Made by a program: the position numbers and the translations under genes. This document shows positions 1-9,917 of a stretch of DNA of 64,000 nucleotides, one piece after another. The notes under the pieces were generated by a model. It searched no databases. It had not been told where the DNA came from and was given only the letters and a program-made list of their open reading frames with translations. Origin of the DNA: Hyphomicrobium sp. (GTDB lineage Bacteria; Pseudomonadota; Alphaproteobacteria; Rhizobiales; Hyphomicrobiaceae). Positions within the stretch are counted from its first letter, which is position 1. Every line of letters starts with the position of its first letter. The DNA is taken from the NCBI RefSeq assembly GCF_009026145.1, contig NZ_WBUE01000015.1, positions 27,738 through 91,737 on the forward strand. The letters are read 5' to 3'.

Positions 1-1
1 C

Positions 2-1081
2 ATCGCGCACGAGACCGGTCACATCACCGGCGGCCACATGGCGGCGCTGCGCTCGCGCATCGCCAAAGATCAGACACGCGCCCTGCTCGCCCAGATCCTC
101 GGCATCGGCCTGATCGTGGCCGGCGGCGTCGCCGGCGGCGACAACGGCAACAGCCTCGGCGGTGCGGGTCAGGGCGTGCTGTTCGGCGGCAACGAGGTGA
201 TCATGCGCTCGCTGCTTGCCGAGCGCCGGCAGCAGGAATCGGCGGCCGACCAGGCGGGCCTCGGCTTCCTCAATGCCACCAAGCAGTCGGGGCGGGGCAT
301 GCTGGCGACGTTCGAGCGCTTTGCCCAGCAGGAATACATCTCGGATGCGCAGAAGGATGCCTTCGCCCGCAGCCATCCCCTCTCCACCGACCGCCTCGCG
401 CGCCTGCGCAAGCTCGTCGAGACCAGCCCCTACTTTGGCGTCAAGGACAGCCCCGAGCTGCAGCTGCGCCACGATCTGATGCGCGCCAAGCTGTCTGGCT
501 ACCTGGAAAAGCCATCGGTCGTGTTCAATCGCTACCCGGCCACCGATCAGACGCTTCCGGCCCGCTACGCGCGTGCCCTGGCGCGCTTCTTCCAAGGTGG
601 ACAGGGGGCGCTCGAGGCTGCGCTTGCCGATGTCGACGGCCTCCTCGCCTCGCGCCCCGACTATCCCTATTTCTGGGAGGTGAAGGGTGATCTCTTGATG
701 CGGGCTGGCCGTACGCGCGAGGCCATTCCGTTCCTGCGCCAGGCGCTGAAGCTCGATCCGGGGGCGAGCCTTATTCGCGTGCAGCTTGCCGGCGCGCTGC
801 AGGAGGACCAGAGCGAGGCGGCAGTGAACGAATCCGTGGTGCTTCTGCGCAAATCATTGATCGACGACGAAAATTCTCGCGCCTTTCGCCTCCTGGCTAA
901 CAGCTATTATAAGCAGGGCAAGCGACCCGAGGCCGATGCCATGATCGCCCAAGCCTATTTTCTGGAGGGCGATCTGAAGCAAGCGCAGCTGTTCGCCAAG
1001 CGAGCACAGACCAAGCTGCGCTCGGGCACCCCCGAATGGCTGAAGAACGACGACATCATCAACTACAAACCGCAAACCTGA
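2..1081 (+). CDS. M48 family metalloprotease with C-terminal TPR repeats (5' end outside window)
   Basis: Frame is open from base 2 and reads IAHETGHITGGHMAALR (HExxH-like motif HETGH), then TPR-like helices (YFWEVKGDLLMRAGRTREAIPFLRQALKLDP). Confidence 0.88.
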   Translation: MAHETGHITGGHMAALRSRIAKDQTRALLAQILGIGLIVAGGVAGGDNGNSLGGAGQGVLFGGNEVIMRSLLAERRQQESAADQAGLGFLNATKQSGRGMLATFERFAQQEYISDAQKDAFARSHPLSTDRLARLRKLVETSPYFGVKDSPELQLRHDLMRAKLSGYLEKPSVVFNRYPATDQTLPARYARALARFFQGGQGALEAALADVDGLLASRPDYPYFWEVKGDLLMRAGRTREAIPFLRQALKLDPGASLIRVQLAGALQEDQSEAAVNESVVLLRKSLIDDENSRAFRLLANSYYKQGKRPEADAMIAQAYFLEGDLKQAQLFAKRAQTKLRSGTPEWLKNDDIINYKPQT

Positions 1082-1136
1082 TCGCCGCCCCGCGCCGACG
1101 AAGCCGCGCCGCGACAGCTCCACAAGAGGCCAGTGC

Positions 1137-2132
1137 ATGTCCGTGAATCCCCGCCCTCCGCTCCTGCGCGTTCTCGCCGAGAACCGCGCCGTATGGCTCG
1201 CCGTCCCCGCCATAGCCCTGCTCGCAGGCCTGGTGTACGTCGGCGGCTCGGCGGTGAAGGTATCGACCCCCGTCACCGCAAGTGAGACGTCCGCGGTCGC
1301 CCCTGCCCCATCCCAGCCCCCTGCCGGCCTCACTGGCAACCAACGGCAAGAGGTCGAGAAGATTGTGAAGCTCGAGACGCCCGATGGCCTTACGACCGAT
1401 CAGAAAGAGGAGGTGGAGAAGATCGTAAAGGATGGGTCGCCAAGCAGCTTCACCAGCGAGCAGAAGGGTGCGATCGAGACCATCATCAAGAACTACCTCA
1501 TCTCCAATCCGGAAATCTTCCTCGAGGCGCAGACCGCGCTCGAAGCCAAGATGGAGAAGGAGCAGGCCGAGAAGCTGAAGGTCGCCATCGCCGAAAACGC
1601 GCGCGAAATCTATCGCGACCCCGTCGCCGACGTCGCCGGCAACCCTCAGGGCGACATCACGGTCGTCGAGTTCTTCGATTACAACTGCGGCTACTGCAAG
1701 CGCGGCCTGCGCGACGTCATCAAGCTCGTCGAGACCGACCCCAAGGTGCGCGTCGTGTTCAAGGAGCTGCCGATTCTGTCGAAGGGCTCGGAAGAGGCCT
1801 CGCGCGTCGCCATCGCCGCCGGCAGGCAGGGCAAGTACTGGGAGATGCACCGCGCCATGCTAGAGGCGAAGGGCGTGATGAACGAGGCCAATGCGTTGCA
1901 GATCGCCACCAAGCTCGGCCTCGATATAGACAAGCTGAAGAAGGACATGGCTTCGCCCGAGGTCGAGTCGGAGATCAAGAAGTCCGAGGCACTGGCCAAA
2001 AAGATGGGGGTCAACGGCACGCCGCACTTCCTGGTCGGCGACCGAGCCATCCCCGGCGCGCCGGAGGACCTCTACGACCAGCTGGAGAAGCACGTCACGG
2101 AGCTGCGCAAGGCGGGTTGCTCCTACTGCTGA
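1137..2132 (+). CDS. DsbA family thiol oxidoreductase, membrane-anchored
   Basis: N-terminal hydrophobic anchor; thioredoxin-fold FFDYNCGYCKRGL active site and GVNGTPHFLVGD cis-Pro region. Confidence 0.9.
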   Translation: MSVNPRPPLLRVLAENRAVWLAVPAIALLAGLVYVGGSAVKVSTPVTASETSAVAPAPSQPPAGLTGNQRQEVEKIVKLETPDGLTTDQKEEVEKIVKDGSPSSFTSEQKGAIETIIKNYLISNPEIFLEAQTALEAKMEKEQAEKLKVAIAENAREIYRDPVADVAGNPQGDITVVEFFDYNCGYCKRGLRDVIKLVETDPKVRVVFKELPILSKGSEEASRVAIAAGRQGKYWEMHRAMLEAKGVMNEANALQIATKLGLDIDKLKKDMASPEVESEIKKSEALAKKMGVNGTPHFLVGDRAIPGAPEDLYDQLEKHVTELRKAGCSYC

Positions 2133-2319
2133 TCAGCACCGAGCAGCCCGGAACTGCGGCGGTGCGACGCGTCGTTGCGCCGCCGCGCGACGCTCTTAAG
2201 GCTCTCCCCGACCGACGTGGCGGTCTCCCTTCCGCGGCTGCGGGAAAGCTGATAGATGGGGGCCGTCGCCCGCGGGCCAGCCAGAAGGCGGCTTCGATCC
2301 CGGCTGCAGCAAGGACCTC

Positions 2320-2760
2320 ATGGCAAAGCCGATCTACGTCCTCAACGGACCCAATCTCAACATGCTGGGGCTGCGCGAGCCTGCCATTTACGGGTCCGAT
2401 AGCCTCGATGACGTGCGCAAGAAGGCGGAGGCGCGGGCCACGGCCTTGGCGCTGACCATCGATTTCCGCCAGTCCAACAACGAGGGCGAGCTCGTCTCCT
2501 GGATCCAGGAGGCGCGCGACAAGGCGCAGGCGATCATTCTCAACGCCGGTGCCTACTCGCACACCTCGATCGCAGTGCTCGATGCCTTGCAGGCAGCGGA
2601 GCTGCCGGTCATCGAGGTGCACCTGTCGAACATCTTTCGCCGCGAGCCGTACCGGCAGCATTCCTACGTATCGCAGGCTGCCAAGGGCGTGATCTGCGGC
2701 CTCGGGGCCAAGGGCTACGAGCTGGCTCTCGAAGCCCTGGCCGATCTGCTGGCGTCCTAG
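2320..2760 (+). CDS. aroQ: Type II 3-dehydroquinate dehydratase
   Basis: IYVLNGPNLNMLGLREPAIYG, QSNNEGELVSWI, ILNAGAYSHTSIA, EVHLSNIFRREPYRQHS motifs. Confidence 0.97.
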   Translation: MAKPIYVLNGPNLNMLGLREPAIYGSDSLDDVRKKAEARATALALTIDFRQSNNEGELVSWIQEARDKAQAIILNAGAYSHTSIAVLDALQAAELPVIEVHLSNIFRREPYRQHSYVSQAAKGVICGLGAKGYELALEALADLLAS

Positions 2761-2831
2761 TGTGATGATCGAGAAATTCGCCATCATGAGCGGCCCGGTA
2801 GCGAGCGAATTTCTCGATCTGAATCACACTA
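2758..2831. repeat. Composite inverted repeat overlapping the aroQ stop codon
   Basis: TAGTGTGAT (2758-2766)/ATCACACTA (2823-2831) plus inner arms ATCGAGAAATTCG (2768-2780)/CGAATTTCTCGAT (2806-2818). Confidence 0.9.
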
Positions 2832-2845
2832 GCAAGTCTATGTTT

Positions 2846-2923
2846 CTAGTGTCCCTAATCATTCCGAAGTTCGCTCCCCGCCCCAGCAGCGAACTCTGGC
2901 GAACTTCGGAATGGGGACACTAG
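2846..2923. repeat. Second composite inverted repeat sharing the TAGTGT/ACACTA termini
   Basis: CTAGTGTCCC (2846-2855)/GGGACACTAG (2914-2923) plus ATTCCGAAGTTCGC (2861-2874)/GCGAACTTCGGAAT (2899-2912). Confidence 0.9.
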
Positions 2924-2981
2924 CGTCGTGGCTAAGGGTAGCGAGCGGAAAGCAAAGCCGCACAAGAAGGAAAAGCGAAGC

Positions 2982-3449
2982 ATGACGGCCAAGGATCAGG
3001 GCGAGACCTCGGGGGACGAGCAGCGATTGATCCGGCAGCTCGCCGAACTCCTCAACGAGACCGGGTTGAGCGAGATCGAGATCGAGAAGAGCGGGCTCAA
3101 AGTGCGCGTGGCACGCACGCTCAACGTCCAGTCGACCGTCGCGGCGGCACCCGTTGCCGCGAGCGCGCCCGCAGCTACCGCCGCCGCCAAGGCCCCTTCC
3201 GATCCGGCCAAGCACCCCGGCGTCGTCAAGTCGCCGATGGTGGGCACCGCCTACCGCTCGCCCGAGCCGGGCGCCCCTACCTTCATCGAGGTTGGCTCGC
3301 AGGTAGCGCAGGGCGATACGCTGTTTATCATCGAAGCCATGAAGACCATGAACCAGATCCCCGCCCCGCACGCCGGCAAGGTGACGGCGATCCTGATCGA
3401 GAACGGTCAGCCGGTCGAGTTCGGCGAGCCGCTCGTCATCATCGAATAG
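2982..3449 (+). CDS. accB: Acetyl-CoA carboxylase biotin carboxyl carrier protein
   Basis: Biotinylation motif [11 protein letters not shown]; Ala/Pro linker; followed by accC. ORF track begins at GTG 2928; ATG 2982 preferred. Confidence 0.95.
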   Translation: MTAKDQGETSGDEQRLIRQLAELLNETGLSEIEIEKSGLKVRVARTLNVQSTVAAAPVAASAPAATAAAKAPSDPAKHPGVVKSPMVGTAYRSPEPGAPTFIEVGSQVAQGDTLFIIEAMKTMNQIPAPHAGKVTAILIENGQPVEFGEPLVIIE

Positions 3450-3460
3450 GAGCGAATGGC

Positions 3461-3514
3461 GAATAGGCAATAGCGAGTAGCCGACACTGCCCAACTACTC
3501 GCTATTCGCTATTC
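3461..3514. repeat. Inverted repeat between accB and accC
   Basis: AATAGCGAGTAG (3469-3480)/CTACTCGCTATT (3495-3506), extended by GAATAG (3461-3466)/CTATTC (3509-3514). Confidence 0.85.
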
Positions 3515-3532
3515 CCTACTCGCCTGGAAAAG

Positions 3533-4873
3533 ATGTTCGACAAAGTTCTGATCGCCAACCGGGGAGAGATTGCACTGCGCATCCAGCGCGCGTGCAAAGA
3601 GCTCGGCATCGCCACCGTCGCCGTGCATTCCACCGCCGACGCCGATGCCATGCACGTCCGCCTCGCCGATGAAAGCGTGTGCATCGGCCCGCCGCCCGCC
3701 GCGGAAAGTTACCTCAACATTCCCCGCCTGCTCGCCGCCTGCGAGATCACCGGCGCCGACGCCGTGCACCCGGGCTACGGGTTCCTGTCCGAGAACGCCC
3801 GCTTCGCCGAGATTCTCGAGGAGCACCAGATCACCTTCATCGGCCCAACGTCGGAGCACATCCGCATCATGGGCGACAAGATCGAGGCGAAGGAGACGGC
3901 CAAGCGCCTCGGCATTCCCGTCGTTCCCGGCTCGGACGGCGCCGTGACCAGCGAGACGGAGGCGATGCGCATCGCCAAGGCGATGGGCTTTCCGGTGCTG
4001 ATCAAGGCCACCGCCGGCGGCGGTGGACGCGGCATGAAGGTGGCGCACACGCCGGTCGACCTCGGCCTTGCCCTGTCGACGGCGCGCGCCGAGGCCAAGG
4101 CCGCCTTCGGCAACGACGCCGTTTACATCGAGAAGTATCTGACAAAGCCGCGCCACATCGAGGTGCAGGTATTCGGCGACGGGCAGGGCAACGCCATCCA
4201 CTTGGGCGAGCGCGACTGCTCGCTGCAGCGGCGCCATCAGAAGGTTCTCGAAGAGGCGCCCTCGCCCGCCCTCAACGCGGCGGCGCGCGCCAAGATCGGC
4301 GAGACCGTCGCCGAGGCCATGCGCAAACTGAAGTACCGCGGCGCCGGCACGGTGGAGTTCCTCTACGAGGCCGGCGAGTTCTACTTCATCGAGATGAACA
4401 CGCGCCTGCAGGTCGAGCACCCGGTGACCGAGGCGATCACCGGCATCGACCTCGTGCTCGAGCAGATCCGTGTCGCCTCCGGCGCGCAGCTCTCGCACAA
4501 GCAGAAGGACATCACCTTCGCCGGGCACGCCATCGAGTGCCGCATCAATGCCGAGAACCCGCGCACCTTCCGCCCCTCGCCGGGGCAGATCAGCTACTGG
4601 CATCCGCCGGGCGGGCTAGGCGTACGCGTCGATAGTGGCGTCTACCAGGGCTACCGCATCCCGCCCTACTACGACAGCCTCATCGGCAAACTGATCGTGC
4701 ACGGCAAGACGCGCAACGAATGCCTGATGCGGCTGAAGCGGGCGCTGTCGGAATTCGTCATCGACGGCATCGAGACGACCATCCCCTTGTTCAACGAGCT
4801 CATCGCTCAACCGGACATCGCCAACGGCCTTTACGACATCCATTGGCTCGAAAAGTATCTGGCCAAGTCATAG
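3533..4873 (+). CDS. accC: Acetyl-CoA carboxylase, biotin carboxylase subunit
   Basis: [55 protein letters not shown] motifs. Confidence 0.98.
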   Translation: MFDKVLIANRGEIALRIQRACKELGIATVAVHSTADADAMHVRLADESVCIGPPPAAESYLNIPRLLAACEITGADAVHPGYGFLSENARFAEILEEHQITFIGPTSEHIRIMGDKIEAKETAKRLGIPVVPGSDGAVTSETEAMRIAKAMGFPVLIKATAGGGGRGMKVAHTPVDLGLALSTARAEAKAAFGNDAVYIEKYLTKPRHIEVQVFGDGQGNAIHLGERDCSLQRRHQKVLEEAPSPALNAAARAKIGETVAEAMRKLKYRGAGTVEFLYEAGEFYFIEMNTRLQVEHPVTEAITGIDLVLEQIRVASGAQLSHKQKDITFAGHAIECRINAENPRTFRPSPGQISYWHPPGGLGVRVDSGVYQGYRIPPYYDSLIGKLIVHGKTRNECLMRLKRALSEFVIDGIETTIPLFNELIAQPDIANGLYDIHWLEKYLAKS

Positions 4874-4968
4874 TTTGGTCGCCGACGCAGGCGATTGACG
4901 ACAGCCGGAAAAGTTTTCACGCTAGGCTCCGCCGCACGAAAAAGGGCGGACCTTAGCCGACGGACCAT

Positions 4969-5649
4969 ATGGCTTCGCGCGACGACATCGTCATCGAGAT
5001 CACGCCGCAGGTGCTGCTAAAGGCCTACACCTGCGGCATCTTTCCCATGGCGGAAAGCGCCGACGACCCGGCGCTGTATTGGATCGAGCCGCAGCATCGC
5101 GGCATCCTCCCCCTGGACGAGGTGCATGTACCGCGGCGGCTGGCGCGTACGCTGCGCGCCACCTCGTTGGCGGTTAAGATCGACACCGACATCGAGGGCG
5201 TGATCGAGGGGTGCGCCGCTTCACGGCCCGGGCGGCGCTCCACGTGGATCAACGAGCGCATCCGCGGCCTCTACCGCGATCTGTTCAGCCTCGGCCATTG
5301 CCACACCGTCGAGGTGTGGAACGGCCGCCGCCTGGTCGGCGGCCTCTACGGCGTGGCGCTCAACGGCGCCTTCTTCGGCGAGAGCATGTTCTCTTACGAG
5401 CGCGATGCGTCCAAGATCGCGCTCGTCTATCTCGCCGCGCGCCTCTCCTACGGCGGCTTTCGGTTGCTCGACACGCAATTTGTGACCGACCACCTGCGTC
5501 AGTTCGGAACCGTCGAGCTCAATCGCGAGGAGTTTCACCGGCTGCTGGAGAAGGCGCTCGATGTCGAGGCCGATTTCCACGCGCTGCCCACCGATACCGA
5601 CGCCGAGCAGATTCTCTCCATCCTCGAGAACAGCCGCGATCGGCGCTGA
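4969..5649 (+). CDS. aat: Leucyl/phenylalanyl-tRNA--protein transferase
   Basis: [69 protein letters not shown]. Confidence 0.97.
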   Translation: MASRDDIVIEITPQVLLKAYTCGIFPMAESADDPALYWIEPQHRGILPLDEVHVPRRLARTLRATSLAVKIDTDIEGVIEGCAASRPGRRSTWINERIRGLYRDLFSLGHCHTVEVWNGRRLVGGLYGVALNGAFFGESMFSYERDASKIALVYLAARLSYGGFRLLDTQFVTDHLRQFGTVELNREEFHRLLEKALDVEADFHALPTDTDAEQILSILENSRDRR

Positions 5650-5810
5650 AGCCTCGCAACGTCCTGTAACGCAGGGAACAGCGGCGGGCGCCGCCTTCCC
5701 CTACACATCGCAGTCGAGCCGGCGACCTGCAATTGGGGCCGCGCTCACCCGAGGCGCGCCGCGGTCCTTTTGTGCGCGGCGCGCCTCTCAACGGGACAGG
5801 AGAATTAACG

Positions 5811-6038
5811 ATGACCTCTTCCCTGCAAGCCGTGCTTCTCGCCGGCACCGCCGCGCTCGCCGTTGCCCTTGGCGCCGCCGCGGCCCACGCCGGCTCCTAT
5901 GAAGAGTCGACCACCGCGCAGCAAGCCCAGGCGCTGCTGTCCACGGACGCCCAGGAAGCGATCGAGGAAGCCTTCGATGCGGTCGTCACCGAGGGCGTGG
6001 TCGACACCTTGCTCGATGCTGCCAGCGAAGCGGAGTAA
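5811..6038 (+). CDS. Small exported protein of unknown function
   Basis: ATG preceded by aggag; signal peptide MTSSLQAVLLAGTAALAVALGAAAAHA; followed by a terminator. Confidence 0.65.
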   Translation: MTSSLQAVLLAGTAALAVALGAAAAHAGSYEESTTAQQAQALLSTDAQEAIEEAFDAVVTEGVVDTLLDAASEAE

Positions 6039-6137
6039 CGAACGAGCGCCGCAACCGAAAGGAAGATAAAGGCGCGCCACGCACACCACCCATTTGCCGG
6101 CCGGATTTGCCTCCCCCGTCCACTCTGGCCGGCCCCG

Positions 6138-6176
6138 CCCTCCAGCCTTTCCCCGGCTGGAGGGCACCCCTTTTTT
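6138..6176 (+). terminator. Rho-independent terminator
   Basis: CCCTCCAGCC-tttcccc-GGCTGGAGGG stem followed by caccccTTTTTT. Confidence 0.8.
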
Positions 6177-6490
6177 CGGCTTGGCTTACAAGGACACTAG
6201 GAAACACGCTGAGTTCGCCCGACCGGCCCCCTAGTGACCGTCACTAGAGCCGTCACTGGAGGAAGCGTCCGAATTGCCCAAGCGTGCCCTCGCCAAAGCG
6301 GCACCCCAAAAGCCCTCCGTGGTCGGGCTCACCTGGATCGAGAAACGCCGCGCGTGGCGGTGTCAGCGTGCCGTCTTGAGGCGCGGCTGCGTGGTGACAA
6401 GTCACACACCCTCGAGAACCGTGGGCTGCCTCTCGGAGCGCGCGCCAGCCCGTAAGGCAACTCGTCTCGTGCCGCGATGTCTTCTGGGGG

Positions 6491-6958
6491 TTAGAGAAGT
6501 CCGTGACTGCCGCCAATGGCACCGACCAGCGCGATAAGGCTCAACAAAAGCAGCAGCCTGTGCACCCACTCCATCCGCCTGAAATCGGCCGGGCGGGAGG
6601 AGCTGGCCATTCGGCGATGGAGGAATAGCGGTTCGATCACGAAGAGCATCATCGCGAACAATAGCCAAACGAGCAGCATCGCGTGCATCCACCAGAAACG
6701 GGGATCGGCGTAGCGGCTCCACAGATCGGCTCGGTAAACCATCCAGAAGCCGCTGACGCCCGCGAGGGCAACCCAGATCCGGGCTTGCCAGGCGAACCGT
6801 CCTTCGATCCGGTGAAAGGCAGCGAGCCTCTCCTCCGACGGAGATCCCTCGCGGATCGACGGCATCACCACCGATGTGACAAAGGCGACGCCGCCGATCC
6901 AGAAGAGGATAGCGACAACGTGGATGACCCGGGCGATGGTGAAATCATCCATTGCCAT
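6491..6958 (-). CDS. Multi-pass membrane protein (CopD/DUF2269-like)
   Basis: MAMDDFTIARVIHVVAILFWIGGVAFVTSVVMPSI; four hydrophobic segments. Confidence 0.75.
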   Translation of the reverse strand: MAMDDFTIARVIHVVAILFWIGGVAFVTSVVMPSIREGSPSEERLAAFHRIEGRFAWQARIWVALAGVSGFWMVYRADLWSRYADPRFWWMHAMLLVWLLFAMMLFVIEPLFLHRRMASSSRPADFRRMEWVHRLLLLLSLIALVGAIGGSHGLL

Positions 6959-7382
6959 TGGTCCGCTGCCGCACCACAAAACTGGATCTGCATCCACGTC
7001 GGTGGGTGCGTGATGAGCCGCCTCCGGCGGGTCGCCGCCGGCCTGCTGCACTCACGACGTCACTACGATCAGCGGGGGATGCGCACCTTATCGTTTGGCC
7101 AGCCACTTGGGGAGTCGCGCGCTGGCTATTAGGATCAGCGTAAGAAAAACGCCGCCGAGAATGGCAGCGCCAATCTTGTCTCTGCTCGGCAATGCGGCGC
7201 TCGAGACCGGTGATGCGCATCTCCCAGCGAGCGCGCACTGGAAGCGCGCCTGCCCCATGACCTAGGTTGCTTGACCTCCGCGACATTCTGTTCGTTTCCG
7301 GTAAGAAGTTCATTGAAGCTGCCTATCGGGCGATACCCGCGGCCTTGCCTAACAGCGGTGCTGGCGCAAGAACGCAATGTCA

Positions 7383-7727
7383 CTACCAGTTGGCCACGCT
7401 CATCTGAATCAGGAGAATTGAAAGGGCAACCTCGTTGATCGCCCAAGCGACGGTAGCCGTGCGTGCTAGCGCGGTCCACAATTCGGGATCGTAACCGAAT
7501 GGACGCCCCTCAACGTTCTCAGCGCAGCGCCAGACGCTGACCAGAATCCAGACCGTATAAATCGCCAGGCCAACGAGCATTGCGATTAAACCGGGCAGAG
7601 GGACCCAATGTCCTAATCCAGCCGCTGCAATGACAACTGCGAGCCCCATGCTGAGGAGTACGCCGTACAGCCAGTAGATCTTCCAAAGCGGTCCTTCGCC
7701 TCGCCAATAGTACTCGACAAACGTCAT
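7383..7727 (-). CDS. Small membrane protein
   Basis: MTFVEYYWRGEGPLWKIYWLYGVLLSMGLAVVIAAAGLG...; three hydrophobic segments; FNR-like box upstream. Confidence 0.65.
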   Translation of the reverse strand: MTFVEYYWRGEGPLWKIYWLYGVLLSMGLAVVIAAAGLGHWVPLPGLIAMLVGLAIYTVWILVSVWRCAENVEGRPFGYDPELWTALARTATVAWAINEVALSILLIQMSVANW

Positions 7728-7784
7728 GGCCGTGCCGCGTCCTCGGTTTCGTGAACATTCTCGCATAGTTCAAACGCCGACGAT

Positions 7785-7798
7785 TTGACGTTCGTCAA
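7785..7798. promoter_or_regulatory. FNR/FixK/NnrR-type box
   Basis: TTGAC-GTTC-GTCAA palindrome, about 58 bp upstream of the minus-strand gene starting at 7727. Confidence 0.6.
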
Positions 7799-7937
7799 CC
7801 ATGGCAAGCTCCAACTAGCTAACGCCCGATTGGATGCGACTGCTCGGAAAAGGTTCCGACCGTTCGTCCGCGACGAGACGATAAATCGATTCCCCTTCCC
7901 CGGTGCGTCAGGACCAGGCAACTCACCACGGCATCGG

Positions 7938-9161
7938 TTAGCTTTGAGACGCCAACGGTTCGAGCGGGTCCATTAGAGAATTTTCATGCACGTCGTGAGC
8001 GCGGGCGTGCGCTGCATCCAATGCGCACTTGAGGTCGTCGATCAAGTCGCTCTCAGCCTCGAGCCCGATGGAGAGCCTCAAGAGGCCGTCGGTGATACCC
8101 GCCACGCGACGTGCCTCAGGGCCCATTCCGAGATGCGTCATCGTCGCGGGGTGCGCAACGAGGCTCTCGATGCCACCCAACGATTCGGCCAGCGTGAACA
8201 CCGACAGGCTCTCGACGAAACGTCGTGCGGCGCTGACGCCGCCGGCAAGCTCAAAGCTCAGCATGGCGCCAAACCCCGACTGCTGCGATCTGGCCACCGC
8301 ATGGCCAGGATGTGAGGCAAGGCCGGGGTAATGCACGGCGGCGACGGCGCAATGACCTTGCAGGTATTCAGCGATCTTCATCGCTGTGATCTGTTGGCGC
8401 TCGATGCGAGCGAACAAAGTGCGCAATCCGCGCAGGGTCAAGTAGCAGTCGAAGGCCGGAGCCGTGACCCCGCAGGTGTTGGCCCAAGCAGCTAGGATCT
8501 CGGCATCGGTCTTGTCCGCCGCTATAACGGCGCCACCCACGACATCCGAATGGCCATTGAGGTACTTCGTTGTTGAGTGAATAACGAAGTCGGCACCCAG
8601 GTGGATCGGACGCTGCAGTGCCGGCGATAAAAATGTGTTGTCCACCGCGACCTTCGCCCCTGCAGCTTTGGCGCGCTCTGTCACGGCCCTGATGTTCACG
8701 ACCCGCATGAGCGGATTGCTTGGCGTCTCAATCAGGACGAGGGCAGGAAACTGCTCCAATGCCGCCGTCAACGCTTCCTCATTGTTCTGGTCTACGAAGA
8801 TCACATCAAAGTGCTTCCGATCGCGGCGCAGCGAGAGCAAGCGATGCGTACCCCCGTAGCAGTCATGCGGCGCGACGACGAGATCATCCGGACCAAGGAG
8901 GCTGAGCACCAGGTCGACCGCGGCCATTCCAGACGAGACGACCACCGCGCCCGCGCCGCACTCGAGTTCGGTCAGGGTGTTGGCGAGGATGTCGCGGCTT
9001 GGGTTTGCGGTGCGCGAATAATCGTGGGCACGCGGGCGCTCGAATCCGCTGAACGAGAAGGTACTCGAAAGATAGATCGGCGGAGTAACAGCGCCAAACG
9101 CGCTGTCCGTCGCTATGCCCGTATTGACCGCGATTGTTCGTGGGTCTCGTCTCTTGCTCAT
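7938..9161 (-). CDS. metB: PLP-dependent cystathionine gamma-synthase / trans-sulfuration enzyme
   Basis: YSRTANPSRDILANTLTELE, SSGMAAVDLVLSLL, DNTFLSPALQRPIHLGADFVIHSTTKYLNGHSDVVGG. Confidence 0.88.
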   Translation of the reverse strand: MSKRRDPRTIAVNTGIATDSAFGAVTPPIYLSSTFSFSGFERPRAHDYSRTANPSRDILANTLTELECGAGAVVVSSGMAAVDLVLSLLGPDDLVVAPHDCYGGTHRLLSLRRDRKHFDVIFVDQNNEEALTAALEQFPALVLIETPSNPLMRVVNIRAVTERAKAAGAKVAVDNTFLSPALQRPIHLGADFVIHSTTKYLNGHSDVVGGAVIAADKTDAEILAAWANTCGVTAPAFDCYLTLRGLRTLFARIERQQITAMKIAEYLQGHCAVAAVHYPGLASHPGHAVARSQQSGFGAMLSFELAGGVSAARRFVESLSVFTLAESLGGIESLVAHPATMTHLGMGPEARRVAGITDGLLRLSIGLEAESDLIDDLKCALDAAHARAHDVHENSLMDPLEPLASQS

Positions 9162-9357
9162 GTTCCCGATCCTGGACGTGTTTGCCTCATCACCATCATA
9201 TGGTGGAATGCCATAACATGAGCATCGGAATGCCCTATCGGCCTATCGTCCCGGTCGATCTCATTGCGCACATAGGTGGCATTTGGATATAGCTCACCCG
9301 CTTAGTCAGCGAGACTTCCGGGGTGCCTTGAAAATCCGCGAGCTGACCGGAGCGGGC

Positions 9358-9720
9358 ATGGGTCGCGTGCAGATAAAAAGGATCTACGAACCGCCGACCC
9401 CGTCTGACGGTTTCCGTGTGCTCGTGGACCGGCTATGGCCCCGCGGCATCAGTAAGGAACGCGCTGGCCTCCATCTATGGATGAAAACGATCGGGCCTTC
9501 GAACGAGCTTCGCCGCTGGTTTGGTCATGACCCCAAGCGATGGATGGAGTTTCAAAGGCGATACCGGGTGGAGTTGCATGAGCACGCAACGGAACTCCAT
9601 GATCTGCGGTCGCGCGCGCGCAAAGGCACCGTGACACTCCTCTTCGGGGCGCGGGACGTCGAACATAACGAAGCGGTCGTGCTCAGGGATATTCTCATCA
9701 AGAAGGACGCGGACGGTTGA
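9358..9720 (+). CDS. DUF488 family protein
   Basis: IKRIYEPPTPSDGFRVLVDRLWPRGISKERAGLHLWMKTIGPSNELRRWFGHDPKRW is typical of DUF488. Confidence 0.88.
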   Translation: MGRVQIKRIYEPPTPSDGFRVLVDRLWPRGISKERAGLHLWMKTIGPSNELRRWFGHDPKRWMEFQRRYRVELHEHATELHDLRSRARKGTVTLLFGARDVEHNEAVVLRDILIKKDADG

Positions 9721-9917
9721 TGAGCGGCGAGCTATCGCTTGCAAGGCATTGGCCCCGGGAGGCCCTGCAGACTTCTGGCGATGCACGCGGTGTCGAGATA
9801 TTTACACCCGCAACATTTCGCTTGAAGCCTACATGGCGGGCCAGCCGCTGCACACGGGCCGGTCTGCCCGGTCGTGCGCTTGGCGGAAGGACGATCCGGG
9901 GCGCTCCATGACGCGCA

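Noticed and set aside
3679-4635. Second-frame ORF inside accC
   Set aside because: Arg/His-rich shadow frame overlapping highly conserved accC.
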